A stretch of DNA of 64,000 nt, taken from Bacilli bacterium. GTDB lineage: Bacteria; Bacillota_I; Bacilli_A; RF39; UBA660. Positions 39,726 to 51,522 of this stretch are shown here, one piece after another (position 1 is the first letter of the stretch; each line of letters opens with the position of its first letter). The notes under the pieces are model-generated. The model did no database searches and was not told where the DNA came from. It saw only the letters and a list, made by a program, of their open reading frames with translations. Made by a program: the position numbers and the translations under genes. Where the stretch lies: contig CP091726.1 in assembly GCA_022009835.1 (NCBI GenBank), forward strand, positions 1 to 64,000. The letters are read 5' to 3'.

Positions 39726-40012
39726 TAAGTTTATAGAAAATTTGAAACAAACTTAAACTAAATAAAATTGCAAAAAAATACTTTCTCCTGGATTTTTTTA
39801 GTTATTGAAGTTAAGTAGGCTACTATTAATAGTCCACCAAATATATATAAAATTATATTCCATATTTTTTTTACAATACTCATTGTTCCTACATTCACTT
39901 CATCAGGAACTTTTGCTCTTTTTAATATTGATGTCGTACGGTGTTCCACATTTAGGACAATAAGAATAAACATCTTTATATTGGTTTTTTTACACTTTCT
40001 ACACTCTTTCAT
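39715..40012 (-). CDS. zinc-ribbon membrane protein
   Basis: ATG 40012 follows AGGAGGTAAAAAA. MKECRKCKKNQYKDVYSYCP plus KCGTPY forms a two-CxxC zinc ribbon. One or two membrane helices follow (IWNIILYIFGGLLIVAYL; VFFAILFSLSLFQIFYKL after a T correction). About 98 residues. Part of a run of zinc-ribbon and membrane genes. Confidence 0.55.
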
Positions 40013-40023
40013 TTTTTTACCTC

Positions 40024-40856
40024 CTACTGATAATACCTTTCTGGAATATCATAATTTGGTTTATCTTCTATTGTTTCTTGTAGTTCTTTAGCAGCTTTTT
40101 CTATTTGTGGATCATATTCTAATACAGACTGTTCCTCTTCGGGCTTTAACCATTTTTGTGGCACTGGGGTTGTAGATAATGTTCTTAATGTATCTACTAT
40201 TCTCTGAGCATCATTTATTGTATTACTATATTTTGAACTGGATTGATCTATTGTATTTGATAATAATACAATCTCTGTATTAAATCCTTTTATATTAACG
40301 TCAATTCCTATATGATGACATACTGGTATTTCGTTTGAAGTCGTCACTTGATTATTTTTTCCTTTAGTTGTGGTTTTACCTAAAGTAGAGCCACCAACAA
40401 CTGCTCCAACCGGCCCTAAAATTAATCCACCTGCTACTGCACCACCCAGTGAAGCATTCTTCCTAGCTTTTTGATTATATGTTCCTGTAGTATTTGTAAT
40501 GGTTCTAAATCCATCATTAGTTTTAATCTCTGCACCTTTTATGTCAGAAAAAATATATAGTTGACCATTTATATTTATTTTCCCTTCTGTCATATTATAA
40601 GAAAAGTTATCTCCTATTAATTTCCATCTGCTTCTTGCTATTCTATTTATTTCATTTTTCTTTCCATCTTGGAGATTCTTTAATTTGTTTTGAGCATTTT
40701 TAACATTATTATCATATTGTTTATCTCTATCCTTATGAATTTTTAGTTTCAACTTTATTTATGTATTTTTCTAAATTTTTTTCTTGGTTTTATACCACAA
40801 TATCCGCAAAAAATGTCACCATCATCAATAATTTTTTTACATTTAACACACTTCAT
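40024..40856 (-). CDS. zinc-ribbon protein with glycine-zipper segment
   Basis: ATG 40856 follows AAGGAGTGAATGG. N-terminal zinc ribbon MKCVKCKKIIDDGDIFCGYC joins, after one T correction, a coiled region (KQYDNNVKNAQNKLKNLQDG). A PH-like part follows (INGQLYIFSDIKGAEIKTND), with a glycine zipper GGAVAGGLILGPVGAVVGGS and a C-terminal domain. About 276 residues. The glycine zipper could insert into a membrane. Similar zinc-ribbon/PH proteins are common and uncharacterised. Confidence 0.55.
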
Positions 40857-41034
40857 TCCATTCACTCCTTACTACTTTTTATTTCATTTTAATTATAACA
40901 TACTTTTTTTGATTATAATATCTTTTTTTGTTGTTTATCATTCTATTTTTCTTATAATATCACACTAATATTAATTTGCTTATAATGTCCAATACTTTTT
41001 TTGTTTCCTACCAACCTTAAAATATTTTTCTTAT

Positions 41035-41328
41035 TTAGTATACTTGCTGAATTGTTTTTTTGAATATTTTTTTAAAACATATATCAAAAAGTAGTAGCAA
41101 ACAGCTTATTATAACCACAAGCCAATTATTCATAATAAATGTAATTAATTTAATCAATATAGAACATGCAAACCATATAAATACAAATGCTAAAAATCTT
41201 ATCGTCCAGTGAGCAATAGAGCCTGCTTCTCCTCTTAATTCTGATTTACCTACAATGCCAAATGCAAGTTTAAACGCTATGAGCCCTATGATTGTCATTG
41301 CAATATAATTATAAATTGGATTCTTCAA
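41035..41328 (-). CDS. membrane protein, three helices
   Basis: Intact 97 codons starting MKNPIYNYIAMTIIGLIAF. Helices: IAMTIIGLIAFKLAFGIVG, FLAFVFIWFACSILIKLIT and WLVVIISCLLLLFDICF. No family recognised. It lies upstream of the zinc-ribbon genes. Confidence 0.45.
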   Translation of the reverse strand: MKNPIYNYIAMTIIGLIAFKLAFGIVGKSELRGEAGSIAHWTIRFLAFVFIWFACSILIKLITFIMNNWLVVIISCLLLLFDICFKKIFKKTIQQVY

Positions 41329-41483
41329 ATAAAAGAAAATGACGCTGTTCTTAAATCAAATATAAATTTTTTTCATATTTCACCCCTACTTCTTCTAGTC
41401 AGTACTAAATAAAAAAATTAATATTAAATTTCTTAACCATTTAATTATTCAAAAATGTATAAATTTAACATCATTATCTAACA

Positions 41484-43217
41484 TTATTTTTGAATAAATT
41501 TAATTTCTTTTTTTAATATCACATCTTGCATTATATTATTTAGGTCAGTTTCAAATAAAATAGTATTTTTTTAAATCCTTGTTTAGTGTGTATTTTTCCA
41601 ACTAATGCAGTTTGTATAAAATAATAACCAATATTTGCTATAATAACTAGCTTTTTTTCCAATCGTTGCTGTATCTTTTTAATTAATTCCTTTTTTTATA
41701 TTTGTTAAATATTCCTTTATTTGCCTCTTATAAACACCTAACAAATTATTTTTATTAAAATATTCAAAACTTAAAATAGCTCCTAAATCACTTTTGCTCA
41801 TGATAACAAGCATATATTTTGTACTTTCATCATTACATATGTTTAATTTAATTATTAAATACGCTAACCATATATCAGTTATTTCTTTTTATATGAGAAA
41901 TTCTACTATTTCTCTTTTTTTAATCCATTTTATAATAATTCTATCTTTATCAAGTTCCGTTAAATTAAATATTTCTACAATCAAATTAAACGCATCGGGG
42001 GATATCATATTTTGTTTAAACATCATATTAATTAAAAAAATCTAATAATATTTCTGCAGTATCGTTATCGAAATAATCTTTTGTAATAACATTCTTTTTT
42101 TATATTTTTGTAGTAAGAATTTTTTTAACAAGTATTTACAATTACTATATTTTTATATTTTTACAGAATTATTTATTTCGTTCATTACATCCTCAATAAA
42201 TTCAAGTTTATCTTCGTATGCATTTTCTTCAATTCTTTTCATCAATAAGAAAACATTCTTATTTTTGTATAGTATTTAATGATATAAAAAGGAAATTCTT
42301 CTAATTTCATTTTTATTCATATTTAAATCCAACTTATAATTTGACAAACTTTCACTTATTAATAATCTTGTATCATTTTTCTAAACTTTCTTTTTGAATC
42401 TGAATAAAAAAATCATAATCATCACAAAATCGTACAAAGCTTATATCTTTTTCCTTGCATTTCTGAATTATATTTCTATCAACTTTAGATATAATTATTT
42501 CTGACAACAGACTAGAAGTATATGGTCCAATTACTATTCCTTTAGTTTCGTTTCTATTTAATGTTCTATTCAAAACATCCAAATTATCAAAAAAATTATC
42601 TTGTTAGCATCATTTTTTTAAATTCCAAGAAATTGTATGAGTATATATACTATTAAAAAAATTATTTATATCCACTCCTAAATGATAGTATTTTCCATCA
42701 CATATTTTTTGTTTATTTAGTAAATTATACTGATAATTAGGTTGTACTACGTTAGCATAGTCAAGCATTGTTGGTACCTCATCATAATCGTATAATCTTA
42801 TAAACTGACCTTCTTCAAAAGAGAATCTTGATGATGAGTCATAATTATCTGTAGCATTAACTTGCTCCTCTAATATTTCTTCATGATATTTATTTATATA
42901 ATAATGTAAGGGAATTAAAACCAAAGGATTAACTACAGAAATAATTCTATTAGCACCATTCGGTTTAGATATATATATATATCGATTGGCTCAGTTCCCT
43001 TTTTTAAACCAAATATATTGTCATTATATCCTTCAAATTCTTTAATTTTTTTCCTGCTTCAAGTATAAAATTATCATTTAATATTTCTTCTATATTATCA
43101 TATGAATTATATATATCATCTAGCTTATCATACAAGTTCAAATTAGTAAAAACAATTTGGTAAATGTTTTTGTTGGAAAAAAACAAATGATTCTTTTACA
43201 ACATTAATTTCACTCAT
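41484..43217 (-). CDS. Abi/DRT-type reverse transcriptase
   Basis: ATG 43217; about 575 residues after T-run corrections. YYHLGVDINNFFNSIYTHTI then SWNL is the first catalytic Asp motif with the SIYTH box of phage-defence reverse transcriptases. GIVIGPYTSSLLSEIIISKV then DRNI follows. KDISFVRFCDDYDFFIQIQK is the second motif, with FCDD in place of YADD. The long helical C-terminal half resembles AbiA/AbiK and unknown-group RTs, not retrons or introns. A Cys at the second position is unusual. Such RTs abort phage infection, several by untemplated DNA synthesis. Confidence 0.7.
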
Positions 43218-43244
43218 CTTATCACACCTACTTCTAGTTAATAC

Positions 43245-43294
43245 AAAAAACACCAGCACAAAAAATCTATTAAATAGACCTGTACTAGCGTCTT
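43245..43294 (-). repeat. repeated hairpin element, copy 2
   Basis: Nearly identical to 39068-39118 in the 40 central bases (CAGCACAAAAAATCTATTAA and so on). Lies 28 bases upstream of the Abi-type reverse transcriptase gene. Confidence 0.5.
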
Positions 43295-43433
43295 TCTTTA
43301 ACTAAGTTAAGTATATCAAATTATTTTTATTTAATCAATAAATTTAGACAAATTTCTCTATACTAAAATAATATTAGTATATATCTATAGCTTATATATA
43401 ATAGATGCAATAGGCATAATAAAATATATATAA

Positions 43434-43737
43434 TTATTTATTACTAACTATCTCATCCAATTTACTTCTTATAATACTTTCTTCTCTACTGCCATTAGTA
43501 GTTAATCTTATTAATGGTATATTATATTTAGATAGTATATTATTCTTTAATATATCTCTTTCTTTTTTTGTTTATTATCTTCTTTATGATATTTATATCC
43601 ATCTACTTCTATCACTAATAATGGTACTTTACTTATCTTATTATATATTAAGAAATCTATATGAGTATTATGGTGAGAAGCATATTTTCTTTCTTCTTCT
43701 GTTAATAATGTTTTATCTTTTATTAATATATCTGAAG
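43434..43737 (-). pseudogene. DUF2726 nuclease-domain remnant, copy 2
   Basis: Same domain fragment as 38203-38504: EERKYASHHNTHIDFLIYNK, PLLVIEVDGYKYHKEDNK, SKYNIPLIRLTTNGSREESI, ending DEIVSNK. It is joined at the same point to the exported-protein gene, showing that the junction existed before the duplication. Confidence 0.65.
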
Positions 43738-43739
43738 TC

Positions 43740-44175
43740 TTATTTATGCTTTCTTTTATACAAGTATACTCCTCCTGATATTACTCCTATACCTAAGATT
43801 GTGTTTAATAAACTATTGTTGTCTGTTTTGTCTTCATTATCATTATCATCAATATTTTTACCAATTGATATTATACAACTTCCATCATCCATCTCTGCCT
43901 TCGGATCATAGTTGTCTGCTGATGTTTTTTTACATCCTAGCACAAAATTAGTTCTCAAATTTAATTACTTGCATTTTTATTTGTACTTCCATATGTATAA
44001 ATTACTATTGGAGTACATATGCAACTAAGGCTTAAAATACTATCGTTACAACTCAACTTTCTAGAACTACTACCGCCACTAATACCACCATGATGAGAGT
44101 GCCATTTCTTTGTTAAACTAACCTTTAATGTTACTAATAATATAACGCATACTAAAAATTCATTTTTTTCTCCAT
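43740..44175 (-). pseudogene. decayed copy of the Cys-rich exported protein
   Basis: The ATG near 44175 leads to NEFLVCVILLVTLKVSLTK, then WHSHHGGISGGSS, where the CC and C positions of the intact copy are W and G. The first repeat follows as YTYGSTNKNASN and then stops. The rest (VLGCKKTSADNYDPKAEMDD to YLYKRKHK) survives in another frame, lacking the middle repeat. Loss of Cys and of a repeat shows relaxed selection. Confidence 0.7.
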
Positions 44176-44423
44176 ATCATGCAATCCATAAAATCCTCTA
44201 TGTATATCTCTTGTTATGCAAAGCATACTATTGCCTCTTCTTTAATAAACATGTAACTAATATTTAATTTCCCAACTATCTTCATGATATTTTTTTATAT
44301 TCAAATTCATTATTACTGTTCATAGTTAACATGTATTTATATTCACGAATTTTTTATTATATTTTTTTCAACAAATCCCATCCAAACTATGTTTAAATTA
44401 TTTTTCTTTTTAAAAAAATTCTA

Positions 44424-47400
44424 TTAAAAACATCTTTTTTTATTACAAATTTTTGTTTGACCTGTCTCTATTTTTTTGTCATAACAAACAATTCTACCTT
44501 TGCTATTATACCAATACCCATCTTTAGATTGTGTTAAACCTAATTTTTCTATTAAAAATAATGACGGCTGTTCTATACTATAGTTTTTCAGGTTTAACAA
44601 CCGAATGATCATATTCACTTGAAAAAAATCATATGTATTGTTTGTTATAAAGCAATTTTGACGTTCATTGTTAAACTCAATTTTTTTATTACTCTTCCAA
44701 GGATATTCCATTAATAGCATTTCATAATTAGAATTAGTGCCAGCAAACATTGTCTGTAATTCATTATCATTTAAAACCAATTCTCCTTCATATATATATG
44801 CTTGAAATATAATATCTTTTGAAGCATGATAACTATATTCATTATATAATCCAGTTTCTAATGTTAATAAATCAAGTTTTTCCTTTTCGTATTTAACTGA
44901 ATTATTTAACACTATTTCATCATCAAAAAATATGAATTCTTTTGCATCCACATCCTCATTTATCCATTTTTTTCATTTAATTCATCTATTAAATATTGTT
45001 TTTTTTGTTTTGGCATTTTTAATTAAATTGGATACATCAATATTCAATTTTTTTCACATTCATCATAATATTGCTTTTTATAATGAGCTTTTTCTATATT
45101 TATTGTTTTTTTCATATCATATGTATAGTATTCAGTTGAAGAATCAAAGAGTTCATCATCATATATTCTAATATAACAATAATAATTATCTTGTAATCTT
45201 GCCATTAACTCATGCATGGCAATCCATTGATATTTTTTTCCAATTCTCTCTGTAGCATGCTCGTGTCGATATTTACTATAATTTTGATTATAATCAAAAT
45301 AACCAAATTTTTCAACATCATAACCCATATCAAATACCCTTTTTATAACAATATTGCTTAAGTCTTGTTCAGAAGAAAAGTTTTTAACCCAAGGTGATAT
45401 TCTATATCCAAAATAATATCGTCCAAAATCACCATACATTCCCAAATCACCTGCAGACTCAGTCAACATTGAATGTATGATAGTATTTTGTGAGTATAAA
45501 TATAATTTTTCTTTTGATATAGTTTCATAATCTATCACATATTTTTTTATATCATCATTAGTAGGAATATTTTTTTATACCATTTTTGAATTATATGGCG
45601 CATTTATTTTTCTCTTCGTCAAATTCAAGAGAGTTATTATTTTTCTTTAATATAAATTAATATATTTTTTTAGCATAATATCTTACTACAATATTTGAAA
45701 TTACTTCTTCTGATAAAAAAACACTTCTGAATATATATATTCAGATAATTTTTCAAAACTATCTTTATTATTACTTCTTAATATTGCACCATAGCAAGAT
45801 GCATATATTCTTTCCATTATATACATATCATTCACAGTTTTAAAATTTTTCAAAACATCTAACATCGTGTTAATATTATTTGTCATAATATTTACTAAAG
45901 CTTTTGTTGCTAAATCTCTTATTTCTCTATTTGGGCTGACTAAAAACCATGAAAGTATAATGCCTAACATTAATCTATTAATACTATTCAAATTGTCCAT
46001 ATTCGAATACAAACAGTATTTTTATTATATTTATTGACTTTTTCATAATCAATATATATTGTAAATCTATAATCACGTTCTTGCAAACTCATTTTCAATA
46101 ATTTTTCATTATATCTTTTTATATTAAACGGACTAGATTCTATCGCTGCACAGTAATAAAATAATTCTTCATATGCTCTCATAGAATATGGAGACGTCGA
46201 TGCAACTTGGTTAATAAATTTTTGTAAATTTGTCTTTTTGCATCAAAGTTTATTTTTTTCTCCATACTAAACTTTTTATATATGAGTACAGTATATTATC
46301 ATCATTTACAACATCATATATATCAAAAATATTCTATGCCATAATTGTTACCTATCTTTATAAAAAAATATTTTTTTCAATAATTCAATATCATAGCTAT
46401 ATTTATTTAGTATTTTTAGTTTTTGTCTTATTAATTTTTTTCCATTATTTATTATTTTTTTAATCAACGTTTTTTTGCATTTAAAATACATGTATATTTT
46501 TTTCAAATGCAAAATAATAATTTGCTTCTTTTTGTATAACAACTTTCAAATAATAATCCTTCTGATTTTTAAATCATCCAATAAATTTATTGGAGAAATA
46601 TGATAATTCTGTAAAAATAATTCTAGTAACATCACAAAAATTCATTTTTTTATAAATGACAATTTAGAATTATCTATAAGAATAATACTAATAACATCAA
46701 ATATTTCATCCAATAAATTATTGGATGGATCAAATTTATACTTTGATGCTATTTTTGTCATTAATTTTTTTTATAAATTTCTCGAATATCCTCTCAAATG
46801 ATTGATAGTCTTGAAGTAAAATGTCAATGTTGTAATCTTGGATCCACTTACATGTAGATATTAAAAATAATGGATTAGAATACTCATCATTTATTATAGG
46901 AAATAATGGTATCGGTACATTATAATAATTAAATATTTCATTCATCGCATCATATACATTTTCTTCAAAGCCACGATGACATGCTATTTTTACAATGCTT
47001 TTATCAATATCGTCTGGTATACAAATATCATAATAATCATCTCTAATTGATAATATCAATTTAACATAATCATATTTTTTTAAATAAACCTATTATGCTG
47101 TTTTAATTGATTTTTTTCCAATTTTCTTTTAGTTTTTTTCCCTCATTTATTGCATCAATGATAAATGGAATAAATATGTTTTTTTCTTTCCCGACTGCAT
47201 TTAAATCTCTAATAAAATTTTTCAAAAAGTCTCATTTAATTCTAAAAATATCTTTAATTTGAAGCTTGTAGTTTTTTTCTTCGTTAAGATGTTGTCCAAG
47301 AATAAAAAAATTGCTTCATGCTCATTGTTTATGCAATTATTTTTCTATAAAATATGCTAACACATGTGATTTACCAGTTCCCATTTTACCAGTTATTATC

Positions 47401-48370
47401 ATAACTTTTTTCGACAATAAATCGAGAACTTCAATACATTCTTCATAATTACTAAAAAGTTCGTCTATCTTTTTGACTTTCATTATAGTTTTTCTCTTTT
47501 TCATCTACCGTCAAAAGATATTCTTCTTTTTCTTTCATAAATACCCTTACCAATTATTTTTAGTGATTCTTTCAAACAACCAACATTAATTATTTTTATA
47601 ATTATTAATTAATTTCAAATAATTTTCTTTTTAATCTATCTAAATCTTCTTTTTTTCTATTATTTTTTTCCATTCCATCCGTTTGATTCTACTATAACTT
47701 TTCTAATTTCATTTAAAATATAATTAACATCAGTATGACAAGGTAAATAGTTGATTAAATCCTTATAAATTGGAACATCCACATTTAACTCTTTATTATA
47801 TCTAAATCCCAAATCTAATATATTATTTTTCATTATTTGTTTTTAAACCATTCATAATCTCTATTATAATTTTTCAATATAAAATGCTTCTTTAATAAAA
47901 TCGGAGACTTCTGATACTTTATTATTTACTTTTTATAATATCAACAAAATCTTCTATAAAATATCTGTCTTTAGTTTTTTTCAAAAAGCATAGTCATTTG
48001 GAATTTCAAAAGATTGCTCTATATTCTTTTTTTATCAGCTAAAATAATAAATCTTAATTTATAACTGGAATCAAATTTAGATATAAATTTAGTTATTGTA
48101 TTTCTTATTTTATTTGAACTATTGTCAGTTGTAACTTGGTATACTAATTTATTATCTTCATCTAGAAGATCTATTGATTCAAAAATTTTTTTCTAAAAAC
48201 ATTAGCATTTATTAATTTATAACCGTATATTGTATTTAATAAACCGCAAAAAAATCTTCACTTATTATACAAATATCATTTTAAATTTAATTTTGTGTTC
48301 ATTTTTGTATATGTTTTTAAAATTGATAAACTTTTTGCTATAGTTTTTATATTCATTTCTTCTTTCAACA
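44424..48370 (-). CDS. SMEK-domain STAND NTPase (Avs-like antiviral protein)
   Basis: About 1,300 residues broken at more than 20 T runs. N-terminal SMEK domain: FFCGLLNTIYGYKLINANVF, LLDEDNKLVYQVTTDNSSNK and IRNTITKFISKFDSSYKLRF. The NTPase has IMTGKMGTGKSHVLAYFI (Walker A), NIFIPFIIDAINEGKKLKEN (Walker B, DAINE) and YVKLILSIRDDYYDI (sensor). The long C-terminal helical part includes YFGYRISPWVKNF and ATERIGKKYQWIAMHELMAR. This SMEK plus STAND plan is found in Avs-type defence proteins, where the NTPase oligomerises on sensing phage proteins. Confidence 0.78.
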
Positions 48371-48525
48371 TAAGCTTACTGCGCCTCCACTTTTAAAAAA
48401 AGCAATATTAACCCTAATAACAAGATTAAATACTGCTCATCTTTTTATATGATTATATCATATATTTCTATCATTTTTTTAAATTTTTTTATCTATATTT
48501 TATAAATAAATTTTAAACTAATATC

Positions 48526-49399
48526 TTAATACCTAATCATTTCTTTGTAATGGTATCTGAACTCTCCACCTTTAGAATTTTTAATATCGCAGTTAAATAA
48601 TTTATTTAATCCTTATTATCACTGTTCTTTTTTTCTTGTCTTTTTTTTGAAGCTTTATCTAGCATTAATTTATAAATGATTTTCTCGTAATTTGAATATA
48701 CTTTTTTGCTTTCATAAATATCACTTCTTAACATTTTTAAAAAAATATAATCTAATAAAAAAAGCTAAATAAAGAAAATATTCCCAAAATTAATGGTAAT
48801 AATACAGCATAATTATCTTCTGGTTTTTACTCCACTTTTTATCAAAAAAATGATGTTAAAACAATCATTATTTGTGAAACAAAAAAAATAAAATAATTGG
48901 ATTTTTAACAAAATTATTTAATATATTTACTTTTTCTTTCTCTTACGCTAATTTCTTTATTATCAATTAACTCATTTTTCCTTTTTCCAAAATCTTTTAA
49001 ATATTTCATATGTAAAATCTATTAATTCTTTTTTTATTAACTTCATCAATATATTTACTTTCATTTATATCCATTATTAATTTATTTCTTAAATCTATTT
49101 CGGAGAGAACAAATCTTTCCTTAATATTAGAATCCATTATTATTGCTCTTCTTATGTCAATAATAAGATTAGAAGATATCTTGATTTTTTTCTATTATGT
49201 AAGGTCTAACTGAATTGATAAATCTATCATTTACATTATTAATCTTTTTTTAGTATCTTTTTCTTAAACGAAAAAAATTTCAGAACTATTGCGGGTATTG
49301 CTATAACTAATATTCCTGTAATAATTGGAGCAATCCAATTTACTACAATTTCGTTGATTAAAAATTGGTTTTTATCACATTTTCATAAATTTCTTTCAT
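48526..49399 (-). CDS. membrane protein with conserved GGEFRYHYKEM tail
   Basis: ATG 49399 follows GGAGAAATATT. About 285 residues. A first helix NWIAPIITGILVIAIPAIVL leads to INNVNDRFINSVRPYIIEK; two further helices lie near 48770-48920; then SKKVYSNYEKIIYKLMLDKA. It ends GGEFRYHYKEMIRY, the same tail as 23616-24317. It sits directly upstream (5') of the Avs-like gene and may be its partner. Heavily broken at T runs. Confidence 0.5.
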
Positions 49400-49861
49400 A
49401 ATATTTCTCCTTTGATGAGATATTATATCACTAAAAAAACTATTTTTTTCCATTTTTTTATCATAAAATTTTTCTAATTAAATTCCTATTTTTCACATAA
49501 AAAAAGTAATTTACGATATTACATTACACTTAAATATAATAATTATATTTTTTTATTTAATGTTCTTTTTGATGATAACACTGATATTTTTGGTATTTTT
49601 TTCAGTTTAATTGTTAATACCATTTAATTAATAATTACTTCTTTATACTAAAAATAATATTAGTATATATCTACTGCTTATATATAATAGGTATCTTGGA
49701 TACTTTTTAATTAAGATAAGTTTACTTAGCTTAATTAAACACTAATAAGACTTACATAGTAAGGCTTATAGTGGACATAATAAAGATAATATATAGGTAT
49801 ATTAAAACTAAGACTTGATATCTTAGTTTATTATTTAGTCAATGTTAATGTTTTTTTATTT
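49400..49861. other. gene-free AT-rich interval with repeated sequence
   Basis: No credible gene. Bases 49650-49690 repeat the AATAATATTAGTATATA...CTTATATATAATAG sequence also found at 38140-38175 and 43365-43405. A hairpin AAACTAAGA/TCTTAGTTT at 49805-49829 is close to the metallophosphoesterase end and may terminate it. Confidence 0.5.
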
Positions 49862-50642
49862 TTAAAAATCTTTAGTATCATAACCCCATGGATTAGATAC
49901 TAATCTAGTATTATTTATTATTATATCTTCTTCTTTATGATCATGACCATATATCCATACTGGTGATTTATATTCTTTAACTTCTGTATAGTAACAAGAG
50001 TTATTACCTCTACTATTATTTTTATTTCTAAATGGTGGTACATGAGTTATTATTAAATCTATATTATTTGGTAAGTTATTATACCAAGATATGCTATCGT
50101 TATGTAGTTTTTGTATTTTATCTTTCTTAGATAATTCTGATAAGATAAATCTTGAATCATTCTGTATAGGATAGTTATATAGTTTATCTACTAATGTTAC
50201 TGGTTTATACCAAAGGGTATCTCCCGCTAATAAGAAGGTATTATAGGTATATAGTCCTTTAGTAATATTTGTTTTTATCTAGTATGATTATATCTTTTAC
50301 TATCTTTAAATATTTCATTTAATCTATATACTTTATTCATACTATTATAGTTATATTCTTTAGCCATAGGATCAGTATAGATATATTTTTATTACTGGTA
50401 TATAGTATTCATGATTACCTAGGACAAATATTACTTTTTTTATAGTATTTTGAACATGAATATAATAGTTCACTCACTCTATTTATATCTTCATCGATAT
50501 CTCCCGCTACTACAAGGATATCTCCTTTTACTTGCTTGCTTATTTTATCTTGGACTAATTTATCTATTTTAGTTATGCTTTCTTTTTTACTTATGTAGTG
50601 AGTTAAGTGTAAATCAGATACGTAGTCAATGTTTAATTCCAT
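49862..50642 (-). CDS. metallophosphoesterase
   Basis: ATG 50642 follows GAAAGGAAAAATACC. Motifs in order: NIDYVSDLHLTH (DxH), ILVVAGDIDEDINRVSELL (GDxxD-like), IFVLGNHEYY (GNHE), LIITHVPPF (second His) and WIYGHDHKEEDIII (GHxH). These provide the two-metal site of calcineurin-like phosphoesterases. About 255 residues. The substrate is unknown. T-run shifts are near 50440 and 50275. Confidence 0.82.
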
Positions 50643-50747
50643 GGTATTTTTCCTTTCTAGATGCTTATATTATATAGAAAGATGCAAATTATGTCAAATA
50701 AAAAAACCATTGACACTTTTTATATGTCAACAGTTTCTGCGGATAAG

Positions 50748-51506
50748 TTATTTATTATTACATTTGCTTATGAATTCTTCTTCGTGTTCTTTTAAATAGT
50801 TATAACTTTCTTCAATAGCGGTCTCTATACTATTATTTTTATATATGCTTGTTATTTTTGTCTAATAAATTTATATTATCTATTTCTACATTATAAAAAG
50901 ATATCATAGCATTTAAACTTATGTTTATATATTTTTTGTATGTTAGTACTATTTAGTATTGGGTCTATGACTATTTCACTTAAATACCATAACAAGCTTG
51001 GACCATCAAAATCTTCATACTTCCAATTCGGATATATTTCTTTACATTTCTCAAAGAAAAGGAAATGACATAATTCATGCATACAGGTATCTATTAAATC
51101 TTCTTTATTTTTCTTATGAATATCAAAGGCTTTTTCTTTAATGTATCTAGGACATACTGGTATTAGTCCTATTCCTACTGATATTTCTTTATATTCTTTT
51201 GGCCACTTTATATTAAAGTAATTACTTAGTTCTAACATATATTTATCATTGTATTCATTCCAGATAGTGGTATATTCTTCTCTCAAGTTATTATTTTTCC
51301 TTTTATAAAATTATTATATCTATCTTGAATTATGTCTTTGATATTATCTTCTTTGGTAAGTCTTTTTTTAATTCTGGATATAGGAATAATGTTCCTTCTT
51401 TTTACTGATAATATATTATCAGTATCTTTAAGTGTCCATGATAGTATGTCAGATGTTTCTTCAAGAGTTAAATATTTAAATTTTTAAATTTTGGTATGTT
51501 ATTCAT
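50748..51506 (-). CDS. HExxH zinc-metallopeptidase-like protein
   Basis: ATG 51506 follows AGGAGGAAAT. The N-terminus FKKFKYLTLEETSDILSWTL precedes IGLIPVCPRYIKEKAFDIH and DLIDTCMHELCHFLFFEKCK, an HELCH zinc motif. FDGPSLLWYLSEIVIDPILN may give the third ligand (Glu). About 250 residues after corrections. No signal peptide, so cytosolic. Family not identified. Confidence 0.55.
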
Positions 51507-51522
51507 ATTTCCTCCTATTTAA

